Shown piece after piece: positions 18,076 through 26,823 of a DNA stretch of 64,000 nt. How positions within the stretch are numbered: the stretch's first letter is position 1; each line of letters begins with the position of its first letter. Origin of the DNA: Bradyrhizobium jicamae (GTDB lineage: Bacteria; Pseudomonadota; Alphaproteobacteria; Rhizobiales; Xanthobacteraceae); assembly GCF_018130695.1 (NCBI RefSeq), contig NZ_JAFCJX010000014.1, positions 1 to 64,000 on the forward strand, in the 5' to 3' direction. Under the pieces are notes generated by a model. It was not told the origin of the DNA. It was given only the letters and a program-made list of their open reading frames with translations, and searched no databases. The translations under genes and the position numbers were made by a program.

Positions 18076-19653
18076 TTACAGCGCCGGCAGCGCGCTGACG
18101 GCGGCGTTGATGGTGCCGTCGGTTTCCACGATCACCCGCAACGTCCTCGAGTCGAAGGCGATGTCGGCGAGGCGGATGCTGGAGATCTCGGCGTTGACGC
18201 GGACGCCGTCCTCGCTCTTCTGCAACTCGGCGATGGCGTCGGCGATCTTCTTCTGCGCATTGCTGGCGAACGGCTTCAGGTCGACCATCAGCTTGTCGGC
18301 CAGCACCTGCTGCAGCCGCGGCACCGCAGCGCGTGCGGCGGCCCCGAGCAGGCCGAAGGCGGCTTCCGACTCGACTGCGAGCTCCACATCGGTCAGCCGC
18401 AGCGTCTGCTGTGCCTGATCGAGCCGCGGCCGGCCCCAGATGTGGACGGTGGCTTCCGCGCCGAAGCCGAACCAGCTCGTCTTCTCCTTGGCGTGGACCA
18501 GCAGCGAGATCAGCAGCCGGTCGCCTGAGGCCGCGACGCTGGCATTCTTGACGGTGACGTCGACCGAGCCGGAACCATCTTCCGGAAAGGTCTTGCCCTT
18601 GAGCTGGGCTTCGATCAGCTGGGTCAGCGTGGTGAAGGAGATGTCGACCGGCAGGCCGATCGCCACCCGGCTCGGCATCGGCGGCACGATCGAGAGCTTT
18701 TCGGGGAACGGGCAGGTCGGATTGGTCGGCGTCTCCGTGATGCGGGTCTCGGCCTCGATCCCCATGGTGAGGATCATCGATGACGCATCGACCTTCGGCT
18801 GCGCGGCAATCGCACGGGTCGGCCGCAGCTCGAGCCACAGCGCCGGCATCGAAGCGGTCGCGCCCGTGCCCTGCAGCGGGATCGAGCGGCAGGCCTTGGC
18901 CCATTGCGCGCGCGCATTGTTCTCGAAGGCGGGATCGTTGCGCAGCCTGGCCTGCACCGCCGCCATCTGGTCGGCGACCTGCTTGTCGATGACAGGCTTG
19001 ACCTGCGCGGGCACGCTGACCTTGACGCCCGCCGCCTGCAGGCTGGTGTCGCCGAGATTGACCTGCGCCTGCAGGTTCGGCTCGATGCGCCATGACGCGC
19101 CGAGCTTCGGGCGCGAGACGATGGTGACGTTGCCCTTGATCTCGGCGTTGGCGTTGAGGTTCTTGATGTTCACGCTGCCGATCTGCTTGGCGACGTTGCC
19201 GCCGAGCAGGCTGCCGAGCGCATCGCCGACCGCGCCGGTCGCCTTGGCCGACAGCGAGCCGGTCACGTTGAGCGTGCCGTTGATCGGCGTCGCCAGGGTC
19301 AGCGCGTCCTGCGCGCCGCCGACCGAGATCGGCCCGCGCGAGGCGGTCCAGCCGATGTCGGCGTTCTGCAGGATCTCCGACACCGGATTGTCAGCCTTGC
19401 CGCCGAACGTCTTCGGCGCACCGCGCTCGGCGGCGTCGCGGATCGCCGACAGCGCGACCGTGACCTGCGCCACCACGGTCGACGAGCGCGGCGCGGTCGG
19501 CAGCGGCGGCAATTGCGCAAGCGGCGGCGTCTGCACGGCACCACGCGGCGACAGCCAGTCCATTGCCTTCAGGCTGACCAGGAACGAGGCGCCAACCACG
19601 AGCAGGGCGCTCAAAACCAGTCCAATCGTCTTTGGATGCATCGGCAGACGCAT
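18076..19653 (-). CDS. DUF4403 family protein, membrane-anchored
   Basis: A 525-residue protein with one N-terminal hydrophobic segment (about residues 8-29) and a long exported region matching DUF4403, a family related to lipid-binding SMP/TULIP-like or YceI-like beta folds but with no established role. Features are the N-terminal STVVAQVTVALSAIRDAAE, the central WRIEPNLQAQVNLGDTSL and the repeated VTVK/LLISLLVHAKE strands. Length fits full-length members. A palindromic repeat lies just upstream. Family call is fairly sure, function unknown. Confidence 0.8.
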   Translation of the reverse strand: MRLPMHPKTIGLVLSALLVVGASFLVSLKAMDWLSPRGAVQTPPLAQLPPLPTAPRSSTVVAQVTVALSAIRDAAERGAPKTFGGKADNPVSEILQNADIGWTASRGPISVGGAQDALTLATPINGTLNVTGSLSAKATGAVGDALGSLLGGNVAKQIGSVNIKNLNANAEIKGNVTIVSRPKLGASWRIEPNLQAQVNLGDTSLQAAGVKVSVPAQVKPVIDKQVADQMAAVQARLRNDPAFENNARAQWAKACRSIPLQGTGATASMPALWLELRPTRAIAAQPKVDASSMILTMGIEAETRITETPTNPTCPFPEKLSIVPPMPSRVAIGLPVDISFTTLTQLIEAQLKGKTFPEDGSGSVDVTVKNASVAASGDRLLISLLVHAKEKTSWFGFGAEATVHIWGRPRLDQAQQTLRLTDVELAVESEAAFGLLGAAARAAVPRLQQVLADKLMVDLKPFASNAQKKIADAIAELQKSEDGVRVNAEISSIRLADIAFDSRTLRVIVETDGTINAAVSALPAL

Positions 19654-19674
19654 CGTCCCCCCAGGTCCTTAGTT

Positions 19675-19725
19675 CGAGCATGATCTTTCGGAAAACCGCT
19701 TCACACTTTTCCGGATCATGCTCGA
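19675..19725. repeat. Palindromic repeat (family E)
   Basis: CGAGCATGATCTTTCGGAAA pairs with TTTTCCGGATCATGCTCG. A copy in the opposite orientation is at 45985-46031. Confidence 0.75.
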
Positions 19726-19851
19726 GTGATCCCAAACGGCCTTGTACAGGCGCGCCGACGGCGGCGCCAGTGTGGCGGGAACCGGCTGGTTCGGAGGCGG
19801 AGCTTTGCACTTCGTGGCCGAGTGGGTTGGCTCGCGCTGCAAACGTGACAA

Positions 19852-19876
19852 CGGCCCCGGTGGGGGGCCGGGGCCG
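19852..19876 (-). terminator. Terminator of the L,D-transpeptidase gene
   Basis: Arms CGGCCCCGG and CCGGGGCCG with a short loop, 41 bp beyond the stop codon of the transpeptidase gene. Confidence 0.55.
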
Positions 19877-19916
19877 CTGTCTTGGGTGGTACTCGGGGAA
19901 GTACCTTGGGGATGGC

Positions 19917-20618
19917 TTAGCGGACGGTCGTGCCGAGGTCGGCGCGGCGGTCGGCCATCGGCAGCACGATCACCTTGGTGCCGACGTTGACGCGGGAATA
20001 GAGGTCGATGACGTCTTCATTGGTGAGGCGCAGGCAGCCGGAGGAGACGCGGGTGCCGATGGTCTCCGGCGCGTTGGTGCCGTGGATGCGATAGATGGTG
20101 CCGCCGAGATACATGGCGCGGGCGCCGAGCGGGTTGCCGGGGCCGCCGGCCATGTGGCGCGGCAGATAGGGCTGACGAGCGATCATTTCCGCGGGCGGGG
20201 TCCAATCCGGCCACTCGGCCTTCTTGGTGATCGACTGGGTGCCCGACCAGGTGAAGCCGTCGCGGCCTATACCGATGCCGTAGCGCATCGCCTGGCCGTT
20301 GCCGAGCACGTAATAGAGATAGGTGTTCGGGGTATCGATGATGATGGTGCCGGGGGCTTCGCGGGTCGCGTAGTTGACGACCTGGCGCTTCAGGCGGGAC
20401 GGCTGGACATAGGTGCGGTCCTCGTCCTGCGGCTGCGGCATCGCCTGCACCGGAGGAACGTATTCCTGCTGCGGCGGCAGGATGAAGGGGAAGATCGGTA
20501 GCGGCGCGGCCGCGGCGGAGGTGGAGAAAGCTGCGGCGCCAATGGCCAGCGCACCGAAGGCGGCAGCGGCGAGACGCGACGAAATCTTGGCTGAAATGAA
20601 CAGCTTGGAATTGAACAT
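19917..20618 (-). CDS. L,D-transpeptidase (YkuD domain), exported
   Basis: A 233-residue periplasmic L,D-transpeptidase that makes 3-3 cross-links in peptidoglycan or attaches outer-membrane proteins to it. The N-terminus is a signal sequence with a hydrophobic stretch (about 15-35). The YkuD catalytic signature is intact: HGTNAPETIG followed by SSGCLRLTNEDVIDLY, with the nucleophile in SGC. A Pro/Gln-rich linker (about 38-65) precedes the domain. The promoter region carries several GTTTCGT repeats. Confidence 0.93.
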   Translation of the reverse strand: MFNSKLFISAKISSRLAAAAFGALAIGAAAFSTSAAAAPLPIFPFILPPQQEYVPPVQAMPQPQDEDRTYVQPSRLKRQVVNYATREAPGTIIIDTPNTYLYYVLGNGQAMRYGIGIGRDGFTWSGTQSITKKAEWPDWTPPAEMIARQPYLPRHMAGGPGNPLGARAMYLGGTIYRIHGTNAPETIGTRVSSGCLRLTNEDVIDLYSRVNVGTKVIVLPMADRRADLGTTVR

Positions 20619-20725
20619 GGTCGACCCCTGTTATTTTGCGCCCTGCGCGCCAGTTTCGGCGCGTCGTTGAGGCAAATACCTACAGGTCAAGCGTTTCAGG
20701 ACGTTTGCACGAAATCGCCAAAATG

Positions 20726-20790
20726 GTTTCGTGGCTTTAAGGAATTGTTTCGTGCGTGTTTCGTGGGGTGGTTAAGGCGGGGTTTTCGTG
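20726..20790 (-). promoter_or_regulatory. Array of GTTTCGT(G) repeats upstream of L,D-transpeptidase
   Basis: Four near-identical units on the + strand begin at 20726, 20747, 20758 and about 20783 (the last has an extra T). The first two are 21 bp apart and the next is 11 bp on, i.e. whole helical turns. A similar pair 21 bp apart lies upstream of the gene at 33004-33324. Likely a regulator-binding array; the protein is unknown. Confidence 0.4.
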
Positions 20791-20820
20791 GGGCTCCACC
20801 CATCCTGCCAGTGACGGCTT

Positions 20821-22218
20821 CTACCCCACCCGCATCCGCGGCATCTCGGGCGCGCCACCGCCACCCAGCGTGGCGCGACGATCGGCGATGGCGTGGTGGA
20901 ATTGCTCGAGCGTCAGCCCGATCACAGAGAGATCGTCTTCCTCGATCGCGCCGTCGTCGAAGCAGTCGAGCGCCTCACGCAGGAGATCGTCGGCCTGCTG
21001 CTGCATCGCCGCCAGCTCGTCCGTGGTCTCGGCCTGCCGCGCCTTGGAGATCAGGTCGAGCAGATTGTCGCGATGGGTGAGATATTGCTCGCGCTGGTCG
21101 CGGCGCCAGTAGTGACGCAGCCACGCGCCGGCCGAGCCGAGACCTGAGAGGATCAGGATCGCGCCCCAGATGTAGTCGGTGTATTTCTCGAGGAAGGTGC
21201 GCTCGTTGCCGTCGATATAGGCGGCGGCGCCCTGATGCGCGGGGAGCGAGGCGTCCTTGTCGGTGTCGGGCTTCTCCATCTTGCCGGCACTCGGCACGTC
21301 GCGCGCTACCAGATAACGCTGGGTGAACAGCTGCCGCGTCAGCGCGGCCGCGGTCGTCTCCGCCATGCTGTGCGGGGCGACGATCAGGTGATTGACGCTG
21401 ACGGTCTCGACCTTGTCCTCGGGGCGCGCCGGCGAGGACGAGAAGATGCTGCCGGCGATCTCCTCGGACTCGTAGATCGGATGCTTCTGCGCGATGGCTT
21501 CCGAGACTTCGATCGGCAGGAACTTTGGCTCGCCGCGCGCGGTCGCGGTCGCCGCGATCGCATCCGCGGTGATCTTGCTCTCGAGCGGGCCGACCGTCAT
21601 GTAGGCGTCGAGCGTCGTGTCGCGCGCGAGATCGGCGATCTGGTTGGTGCCGTACTGGACGATCGTGACCTTGTCGGCATTGAGGCCCGATTCCGTGAGG
21701 ATCACCTTCAGCAGCGTGACGTTGGCTTGCGTCCGGCCGATCACGCCGATCTTGTGGCCGGCGAGATCGTCGATGCCCTTGATCTTCGCCGTCGGCTGCT
21801 TCTTCGATCCCTTCGGCGGCAGGCCGGACGGCGCCCACAGCACCACGACGTTCTTGCGCAGGATCGCGATCGCCTCGGCATTCGGCGGTAGATTGAGATC
21901 GCCGCGCGCCACCGCAAGGTCGGCCTTGTGCGCGGTGAAGGCGGCGATGCTTTCGGTCGCGCCCTCGGTGACGACGGGTGTGAGGCGGATCGAACCGTTC
22001 TCGCGCGAGAACGTCTGGGCGAACGCCTGGATCAGCTTGACGTCGTCGCTGCCGGCGGGGCCGACCGCGATCTTCAGCGTGATCGGACGCAGCACATAGA
22101 CCAGTGCGCCGGCGGCGGCGCCGAACGCCAGAATGCCGGCGACGAGGATCAGCAGCGAATAGTTCTTTCGCTTCCGCCTTGGCCGGTGAGGTGCCGTATC
22201 GTCTGATGGCTCTGACAT
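20821..22218 (-). CDS. Membrane-tethered TAXI-family solute-binding protein
   Basis: A 465-residue protein of the TAXI (TRAP-associated extracytoplasmic immunogenic) family. Residues 21-46 form a transmembrane helix, followed by a periplasmic binding domain starting TLKIAVGPAGSDDVKLIQAFAQTF and containing IDDLAGHKIGVIGRTQANVTLLK. A second transmembrane helix (YIWGAILILSGLGSAGAW, about 345-370) is followed by a cytoplasmic helical tail rich in Q, E and D. No TRAP permease gene is nearby. The two-helix layout differs from free periplasmic TAXI proteins and suggests a sensor or anchored receptor. Confidence 0.85.
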   Translation of the reverse strand: MSEPSDDTAPHRPRRKRKNYSLLILVAGILAFGAAAGALVYVLRPITLKIAVGPAGSDDVKLIQAFAQTFSRENGSIRLTPVVTEGATESIAAFTAHKADLAVARGDLNLPPNAEAIAILRKNVVVLWAPSGLPPKGSKKQPTAKIKGIDDLAGHKIGVIGRTQANVTLLKVILTESGLNADKVTIVQYGTNQIADLARDTTLDAYMTVGPLESKITADAIAATATARGEPKFLPIEVSEAIAQKHPIYESEEIAGSIFSSSPARPEDKVETVSVNHLIVAPHSMAETTAAALTRQLFTQRYLVARDVPSAGKMEKPDTDKDASLPAHQGAAAYIDGNERTFLEKYTDYIWGAILILSGLGSAGAWLRHYWRRDQREQYLTHRDNLLDLISKARQAETTDELAAMQQQADDLLREALDCFDDGAIEEDDLSVIGLTLEQFHHAIADRRATLGGGGAPEMPRMRVG

Positions 22219-22229
22219 CTAACTGTCAC
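22212..22229 (+). promoter_or_regulatory. Candidate Pho box
   Basis: CTGACAT, four bases, CTGTCAC: the 7-4-7 layout of the rhizobial PhoB box (consensus CTGTCAT-N4-CTGTCAC) with one mismatch. It lies 127 bp upstream of the glycosyltransferase start and overlaps the start codon of the divergent TAXI gene. Confidence 0.5.
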
Positions 22230-22355
22230 GTTACACGAAATGCACGAAGGATGGTTGAAAAAGAACCTTACATTTCGATGACGTCATACGCCTGAAACAT
22301 CGATGTCAGAACGTCGTGCGAGCAGAATCAAAATTAACGATTTGGATCTCCTGCA

Positions 22356-23411
22356 ATGCGCATCCTCGTTGCAACCGATGCCTGGCACCCGCAAGTCAAC
22401 GGCGTGGTCCGGACCCTGACATCCCTGGCGCGGAGCGCGGAAGCGCTCGGCGTCGACATTAACTTTCTGACGCCCGAGGGCTTCGCCTCCGTCGGCGTGC
22501 CGACCTATCCGGGGCTGCGCGTGGCGCTGCCGAACCGGCGCGAGATCGCGCGGCGGATCGAGGCGGTCGCGCCCGAAGCGATCCACATCGCAACCGAAGG
22601 GCCGATCGGCTGGATGGTGCGCGCCTATTGCCGCCGCCACAAGCTCGCATTCACCACGTCCTACACCACGCGTTTTCCGGAATACGTCTCGGTGCGCACG
22701 GGCATTCCGGACAGCGTCGGCTACGCCGTGCTGCGCCACTTCCACGCCGCCGCGTCGATGACGATGGTCGCGACCGACTCGCTGCGCCACGAGCTCGCCG
22801 GGCGCGGCTTCCGCAAGCTCGGCTTCTGGACCCGCGGCGTCGATACGAAGCTGTTCAATCCGGATGCGCCGGTAGCTCTCGACCTGCCGCGGCCGATCTT
22901 CATGACCATGGGCCGCGTGGCGGTGGAGAAGAATCTCGACGCGTTCCTGTCGCTCGATCTGCCCGGCACCAAGGTCGTGGTCGGCGACGGCCCGCAGAGG
23001 GCGGCGCTGCAACACAAATATCCGACCGCGGTGTTCCTCGGCGAGAAGAAGGGCGCGGACCTCACCGCGCATCTCGCCGCCGCCGACGTCTTCGTGTTCC
23101 CGAGTCTCACCGACACGTTCGGCGTCGTGCAGCTCGAGGCGCTGGCCTGCGGCACGCCGGTCGCGGCATTCCCGGTGACGGGACCGAAGGACGTGATCGC
23201 CGATCATCCGATCGGTGCGATCGACCACGACCTGCGCAAGGCCTGCTTGCGCGCGCTGACGATGTCGCGCGAGGCCTGCCGCAACTTCGCGCTGGAGCGT
23301 TCCTGGGAAAACAGTGCGCGTCAGTTCATCGGCAATCTGGCGGCGTTGCAGCCGAGCCGTGTGCTGCGGCCGACCCCGCGCGTCGCGGGCCGGACTGCGG
23401 TTCCAAACTAA
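22356..23411 (+). CDS. Glycosyltransferase family 4, Agt-like glycolipid synthase
   Basis: A 351-residue GT-B glycosyltransferase with the N-terminal motif DAWHPQVNGVVRTL, the central TSYTTRFPEYVSVR and RGVDTKLFNPD, and the nucleotide-sugar site VFPSLTDTFGVVQLEALACGTPVAAF. These match my recollection of the Agrobacterium Agt-type enzymes that transfer glucose or glucuronate to diacylglycerol when phosphate is short. It precedes pmtA by 42 bp and follows a candidate Pho box, supporting a role in replacing phospholipids. The exact acceptor and sugar are inferred. Confidence 0.82.
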   Translation: MRILVATDAWHPQVNGVVRTLTSLARSAEALGVDINFLTPEGFASVGVPTYPGLRVALPNRREIARRIEAVAPEAIHIATEGPIGWMVRAYCRRHKLAFTTSYTTRFPEYVSVRTGIPDSVGYAVLRHFHAAASMTMVATDSLRHELAGRGFRKLGFWTRGVDTKLFNPDAPVALDLPRPIFMTMGRVAVEKNLDAFLSLDLPGTKVVVGDGPQRAALQHKYPTAVFLGEKKGADLTAHLAAADVFVFPSLTDTFGVVQLEALACGTPVAAFPVTGPKDVIADHPIGAIDHDLRKACLRALTMSREACRNFALERSWENSARQFIGNLAALQPSRVLRPTPRVAGRTAVPN

Positions 23412-23453
23412 GGCTTCAAACAAACTTCGAACGAGAGAGACGAGAGACCATCC

Positions 23454-24143
23454 ATGGCAGATATCATCAAGCTCGACGCCAACCGTCCGCTGGACTTCGA
23501 TCGCGAAACGGTCGAGCAGGCCTATGACCGCTGGGCGCCGGTCTATGACCTCGTGTTCGGTGGCGTGTTCAAGAAGGGGCGCAATGCGGCGATCGAGGCC
23601 ACCAACAAGCTCGGCGGCCGCGTGCTCGAGGTCGGCGTCGGCACCGGCATCTCGCTGCCGCTGTATGCGCCGCATGTCCGCATCTTCGGCACCGACATCT
23701 CCGAGGCGATGCTGGACAAGGCGAGGAAGCGCGTCAGCGAGTTCGGGCTGAAGAATGTCGAGGGGCTTGCGGTGATGGACGCCGAGAAGCTCGAATTCCC
23801 CGACAATTCCTTCGACGTCGTGATGGCGCAGTATGTCGTCACCGCGGTGCCGAATCCGGAGGTCGCGCTCGACGAATTCGCCCGCGTGCTGCGTCCCGGC
23901 GGCGAGCTGATCATCCTGACCCGGGTCAGCGCCGACGAAGGCATCCGCCGCTTCATCGAGCAGAAGCTGCAGCCGGTGGTGCGGCCCCTTGGTTTCAGGA
24001 CGGCCGAGTTCGCCTGGTCGCGCTATGCCAAATGGCTTTCCGGCGCGCGCGGCATGGAGCTCGCCGAGCGCCGCCTGATCCCGCCGCTCGGTCACTTCTC
24101 GCTGGTGCGATTCCGTAAGGTCGACGTCGCGAAGGCGGCCTGA
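23454..24143 (+). CDS. pmtA: Phosphatidylethanolamine N-methyltransferase PmtA
   Basis: A 229-residue SAM-dependent methyltransferase. Motif I is VLEVGVGTGISLPLYAP; GTDISEAMLDKARKR and VVMAQYVVTAVPNPEVALDEFARVLRPGGELIIL follow in the usual order. Length and the N-terminal VEQAYDRWAPVYDLVFGGVFKKGR match Rhodobacter-type PmtA enzymes that convert phosphatidylethanolamine to phosphatidylcholine in three steps. It lies directly after the glycosyltransferase gene, probably in one transcript. A different lipid or quinone substrate cannot be excluded from sequence alone. Confidence 0.85.
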   Translation: MADIIKLDANRPLDFDRETVEQAYDRWAPVYDLVFGGVFKKGRNAAIEATNKLGGRVLEVGVGTGISLPLYAPHVRIFGTDISEAMLDKARKRVSEFGLKNVEGLAVMDAEKLEFPDNSFDVVMAQYVVTAVPNPEVALDEFARVLRPGGELIILTRVSADEGIRRFIEQKLQPVVRPLGFRTAEFAWSRYAKWLSGARGMELAERRLIPPLGHFSLVRFRKVDVAKAA

Positions 24144-24264
24144 GGCGCGCGAAAGCCAATTGCGTCAACGCGCCGCTCCACGCTGTCATATGTCATTATG
24201 ATGATGTCACAGCGACGACATCGAATCCCTGTAAACCTATTCCCGAAAGATGTTGGGGGAACCA

Positions 24265-24882
24265 ATGATCCAGAACTTCCTGCAAGAGCTGCGTACCCAG
24301 CGTTGGGACGACCATCGCTATTATCACCACAGCCGCATCAATCAGAGCCTGCACTTCGTCAGCGCGCTGAGCTTCCTGTTCGCCTATGTGATGCTGTTCT
24401 TCGATCCCGTGATCTCGGCGCTGGTCGGCTGGCTGGTCTCGATGACCTCGCGCCAGGCCGGTCACTTCTTCTTCGAGCCGAAGGGCTACGACCACGTCAA
24501 CCAGGCGACCCACGAGCACAAGGAAGACATCAAGGTCGGCTATAATTTGCAGCGCAAGGTCGTGCTGATGGCGATCTGGGCGCTCTCGCCCGTCGTGCTG
24601 TACTTCGATCCGACCCTGTTCGGCCTGTTCAAGCCGTGGGTGACCTTTGCTGACTTCGCCCGTCAGGTCGCGAAGATCTGGCTCGTGGTCGGCATCGGCG
24701 GCCTGCTGTTCCGCACCGTGCACCTGTTTTTCATCCGCGACGTCGAGACCGGCCTCGTCTGGATGACCAAGATCATCACCGACCCCTTCAACGATTTGAA
24801 GCTCTATCACAAGGCGCCGCTGTTCCTGATGAAGGGCGAGCTGATCGATCCCGGCCTCGAGAAGCACGTCAAGCACGCCTGA
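24265..24882 (+). CDS. Histidine-rich membrane protein, possibly Mpo1/DUF962-like
   Basis: A 205-residue protein with four or so hydrophobic helices. The N-terminal block DDHRYYHHSRINQSLH is followed by a helix, and a second block QAGHFFFEPKGYDHVNQATH follows the next helices. The H-x-N-x-x-x-H and GHFFFE arrangement resembles Mpo1/DUF962 proteins, Fe(II) dioxygenases that shorten 2-hydroxy fatty acids, and more loosely fatty acid hydroxylases. The start at 24265 has a GGGGGA ribosome binding site. It follows pmtA by 121 bp, consistent with a lipid role; the family call is tentative. Confidence 0.7.
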   Translation: MIQNFLQELRTQRWDDHRYYHHSRINQSLHFVSALSFLFAYVMLFFDPVISALVGWLVSMTSRQAGHFFFEPKGYDHVNQATHEHKEDIKVGYNLQRKVVLMAIWALSPVVLYFDPTLFGLFKPWVTFADFARQVAKIWLVVGIGGLLFRTVHLFFIRDVETGLVWMTKIITDPFNDLKLYHKAPLFLMKGELIDPGLEKHVKHA

Positions 24883-24909
24883 TCGATCGCGCTGTATCGT
24901 CGAAACGAA

Positions 24910-24945
24910 CGTCATGCCCGGGCTTGTCCCGGGCATCCACGTCTT
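24910..24945. repeat. Palindromic repeat (family G)
   Basis: CGTCATGCCCGGGCTTGTCC with GGGCATCCACG: an ATGCCCGGG / CCCGGGCAT hairpin that could also end transcription from the gene upstream. A related copy is at 45616-45656. Confidence 0.7.
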
Positions 24946-24995
24946 GGGACCTAAGTGAAGAGATTGAAGCTAGCTGCGAGCCGCGCGCTTTCTTC

Positions 24996-25137
24996 GCCTC
25001 TCCCCGCTTGCGGGGAGAGGCCGGATCGCATCGGAGATGCGATCCGGGTGAGGGGGACTCTCCGCGAGTCCAACTCTGACTGCGTATGCGGAGACTCCCC
25101 CTCACCCCGACCCTCTCCCCGCAAGCGGGGAGAGGGG
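24996..25137. repeat. Palindromic repeat (family A)
   Basis: Outer hairpins CCTCTCCCCGCTTGCGGGG and CTCTCCCCGCAAGCGGGGAG, inner arms GTGAGGGGGACTCTCCGC and GCGGAGACTCCCCCTCAC. It lies between convergent genes. Confidence 0.8.
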
Positions 25138-25158
25138 ATGAGGCAGCGGCGCCGGACT

Positions 25159-26823
25159 TCAGCGCCCGAACTTCACCGCCAGCATCTCCTTCAGGATCTG
25201 CCGCTTGATGGTCTTGTTGGTCTGGCCCGGCTTCTGCCACCACCAGCCGTCGCGCTTCATCTTGTCGCTAGCCGTGACGAAGCGCTCGGTGACTTCCGCG
25301 AAATCGGCGTCGGTGAAGTTCAGCGTGAAGATCAGGCGTCCCGTGCCGACCCAGCTCAGCGCCAGCCCCTCGGCGCGCAGATAGTATTGCAGCATCCAGT
25401 TGTAACGGGACGGCTCGGTGTAATGCACCGTCCAGATCGAGGACAGGTTGCCGACGCGGACCGGCAGGCCCTGTGCGGCGAGCCGATCGTTGAGCGCCTG
25501 GGCGCGGCCGTTCCAGGTCTCGTCGAGGCCGTTGTAGACGGCGCGGAAGTTCGGGCTGGCGAGGCGGCTGAGGAATTCGTCCATCGCCGTCATCACATAG
25601 GGATGCGAATTGAAGGTGCCGCGGGCAAAGCAGATGTCGGCGGGACGATCGTCGCGGAAGCGGCGCATCAGCTCCTTGCGGCCGCAGACCGCGCCGACCG
25701 GCAGCCCGCCGGCGAGGCTCTTGCCGTAGGTGACCATGTCGGCCTTGATGCCGAAATAGTCCTGTGCGCCACCGGCGGCAATGCGGAAGCCGACGAAGAC
25801 TTCGTCGAGGATCAGCACGATGCCGCGCTCGCTGCAGACCTCGCGCAGCTGCTTCAGCCATGCGGTGTAGGCGGCGCGGTCGTAGCGGCTGCCGCGGGAC
25901 GAGTCGACCAGCGCGGAATCGCCGGGCGCATTGGAATTCGGATGCAGCGCCTGCAGCGGATTGACCAGCACGCAGGCGATGTCGTTCCGGGTGCGCAGCA
26001 CGTGCAGTGTCTTCTCGGACATGTCGGCGAGGGTGTAGGTCTCGTGCGGCGAGACCGGATTGCCGACGCCGGGCTGCACGTCGCCCCACCAGCCGTGATA
26101 GGCGCCGGCGAAGCGAACCAGATGCGTGCGTTTGGTGTGGTAGCGCGCCAGCCGCACCGCCTGCATCACGGCCTCGGTGCCGGACATGTGGAACGAGACC
26201 TCGTCGAGACCGGAGATCTCGCAGAGCTGCTTGACGTTTTCGGCAATCACGGGGTGGTAGGGACCGAGCACGGGACCGAGCGCATGCGCGCGCTTCTCGG
26301 AGGCCGCGATGCACTCCTTGTAGAAGTCGTTGCCGAAGATGTTGACGCCGTAGGAGCCGGTCAGGTCGTAGAAGGTGTTGCCGTCGAGATCGGTGACGGT
26401 GACGCCGCTGGACGCCTCCATGAAGGCGCTGGTCGCAAGATGCTCGCGCACCAGGCGGCTGTACTGGAACGGCACGCGGTAGGATTCGGTGAACTGCAGG
26501 TCGGAGATGCGCTGCGACACTTCGCCGGTCAGCGCGCGCCCCTTCGGGTAGCGCTCGGCGTAGAGGCGGGCCAGCCGAAAGAACGCGTCCTGCCGCTGCA
26601 CCGCGATCTCGGGCGGCGCGCCGTCCGAGCGGAAGAACTCGTCGATGTCGAATTCGTAGTGCGGCACCAGCCGCGCCACCATCTTCGACATCTTGGAATG
26701 CCCGGTCAGCGAGCGGTGCTTGGCCCGCGACAGCGCGAGACGGGCTTTGACCTTGGGGAAGGCTGCGGCGGCGCCGGCAAGCGCGGCGGCGGACAGCGAG
26801 AGAATCGGAAGGGATGAATCCAT
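25159..26823 (-). CDS. Class III aminotransferase (GSAM-like) with N-terminal membrane anchor
   Basis: A 554-residue PLP enzyme related to glutamate-1-semialdehyde aminomutase. The core is intact: GNTFYDLTGSYGVNIFGN, SFHMSGTEAVMQAVRLAR, ILDEVFVGFR and the PLP-lysine motif VTYGKSLAGGLPVGAV. Standard GSAM is about 430 residues; this one has about 100 extra at the N-terminus, including a hydrophobic stretch (residues 7-22) that may anchor it. The start at 26823 shares bases with the psd start on the other strand. Its place among lipid genes suggests a lipid amine or aldehyde substrate; heme synthesis is unlikely to be its role. Confidence 0.8.
   Translation of the reverse strand: MDSSLPILSLSAAALAGAAAAFPKVKARLALSRAKHRSLTGHSKMSKMVARLVPHYEFDIDEFFRSDGAPPEIAVQRQDAFFRLARLYAERYPKGRALTGEVSQRISDLQFTESYRVPFQYSRLVREHLATSAFMEASSGVTVTDLDGNTFYDLTGSYGVNIFGNDFYKECIAASEKRAHALGPVLGPYHPVIAENVKQLCEISGLDEVSFHMSGTEAVMQAVRLARYHTKRTHLVRFAGAYHGWWGDVQPGVGNPVSPHETYTLADMSEKTLHVLRTRNDIACVLVNPLQALHPNSNAPGDSALVDSSRGSRYDRAAYTAWLKQLREVCSERGIVLILDEVFVGFRIAAGGAQDYFGIKADMVTYGKSLAGGLPVGAVCGRKELMRRFRDDRPADICFARGTFNSHPYVMTAMDEFLSRLASPNFRAVYNGLDETWNGRAQALNDRLAAQGLPVRVGNLSSIWTVHYTEPSRYNWMLQYYLRAEGLALSWVGTGRLIFTLNFTDADFAEVTERFVTASDKMKRDGWWWQKPGQTNKTIKRQILKEMLAVKFGR

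Noticed and set aside
22284-24095. 603-codon minus-strand frame opposite the glycosyltransferase and pmtA
   Set aside because: Arg/Asp/His-rich composition without motifs; the + strand genes are conserved families.
24183-24210. Second Pho box (CTGTCATATGTCAT and TGTCAC) before the His-rich membrane protein gene
   Set aside because: The units are 7 and 21 bases apart; the required 11-base spacing of PhoB half-sites is not met.
25159-26823. Heme pathway HemL or hopanoid HpnO as identity of the aminotransferase
   Set aside because: The protein is about 100 residues too long at the N-terminus for HemL, and no hopanoid genes surround it; kept as class III aminotransferase of unknown substrate.
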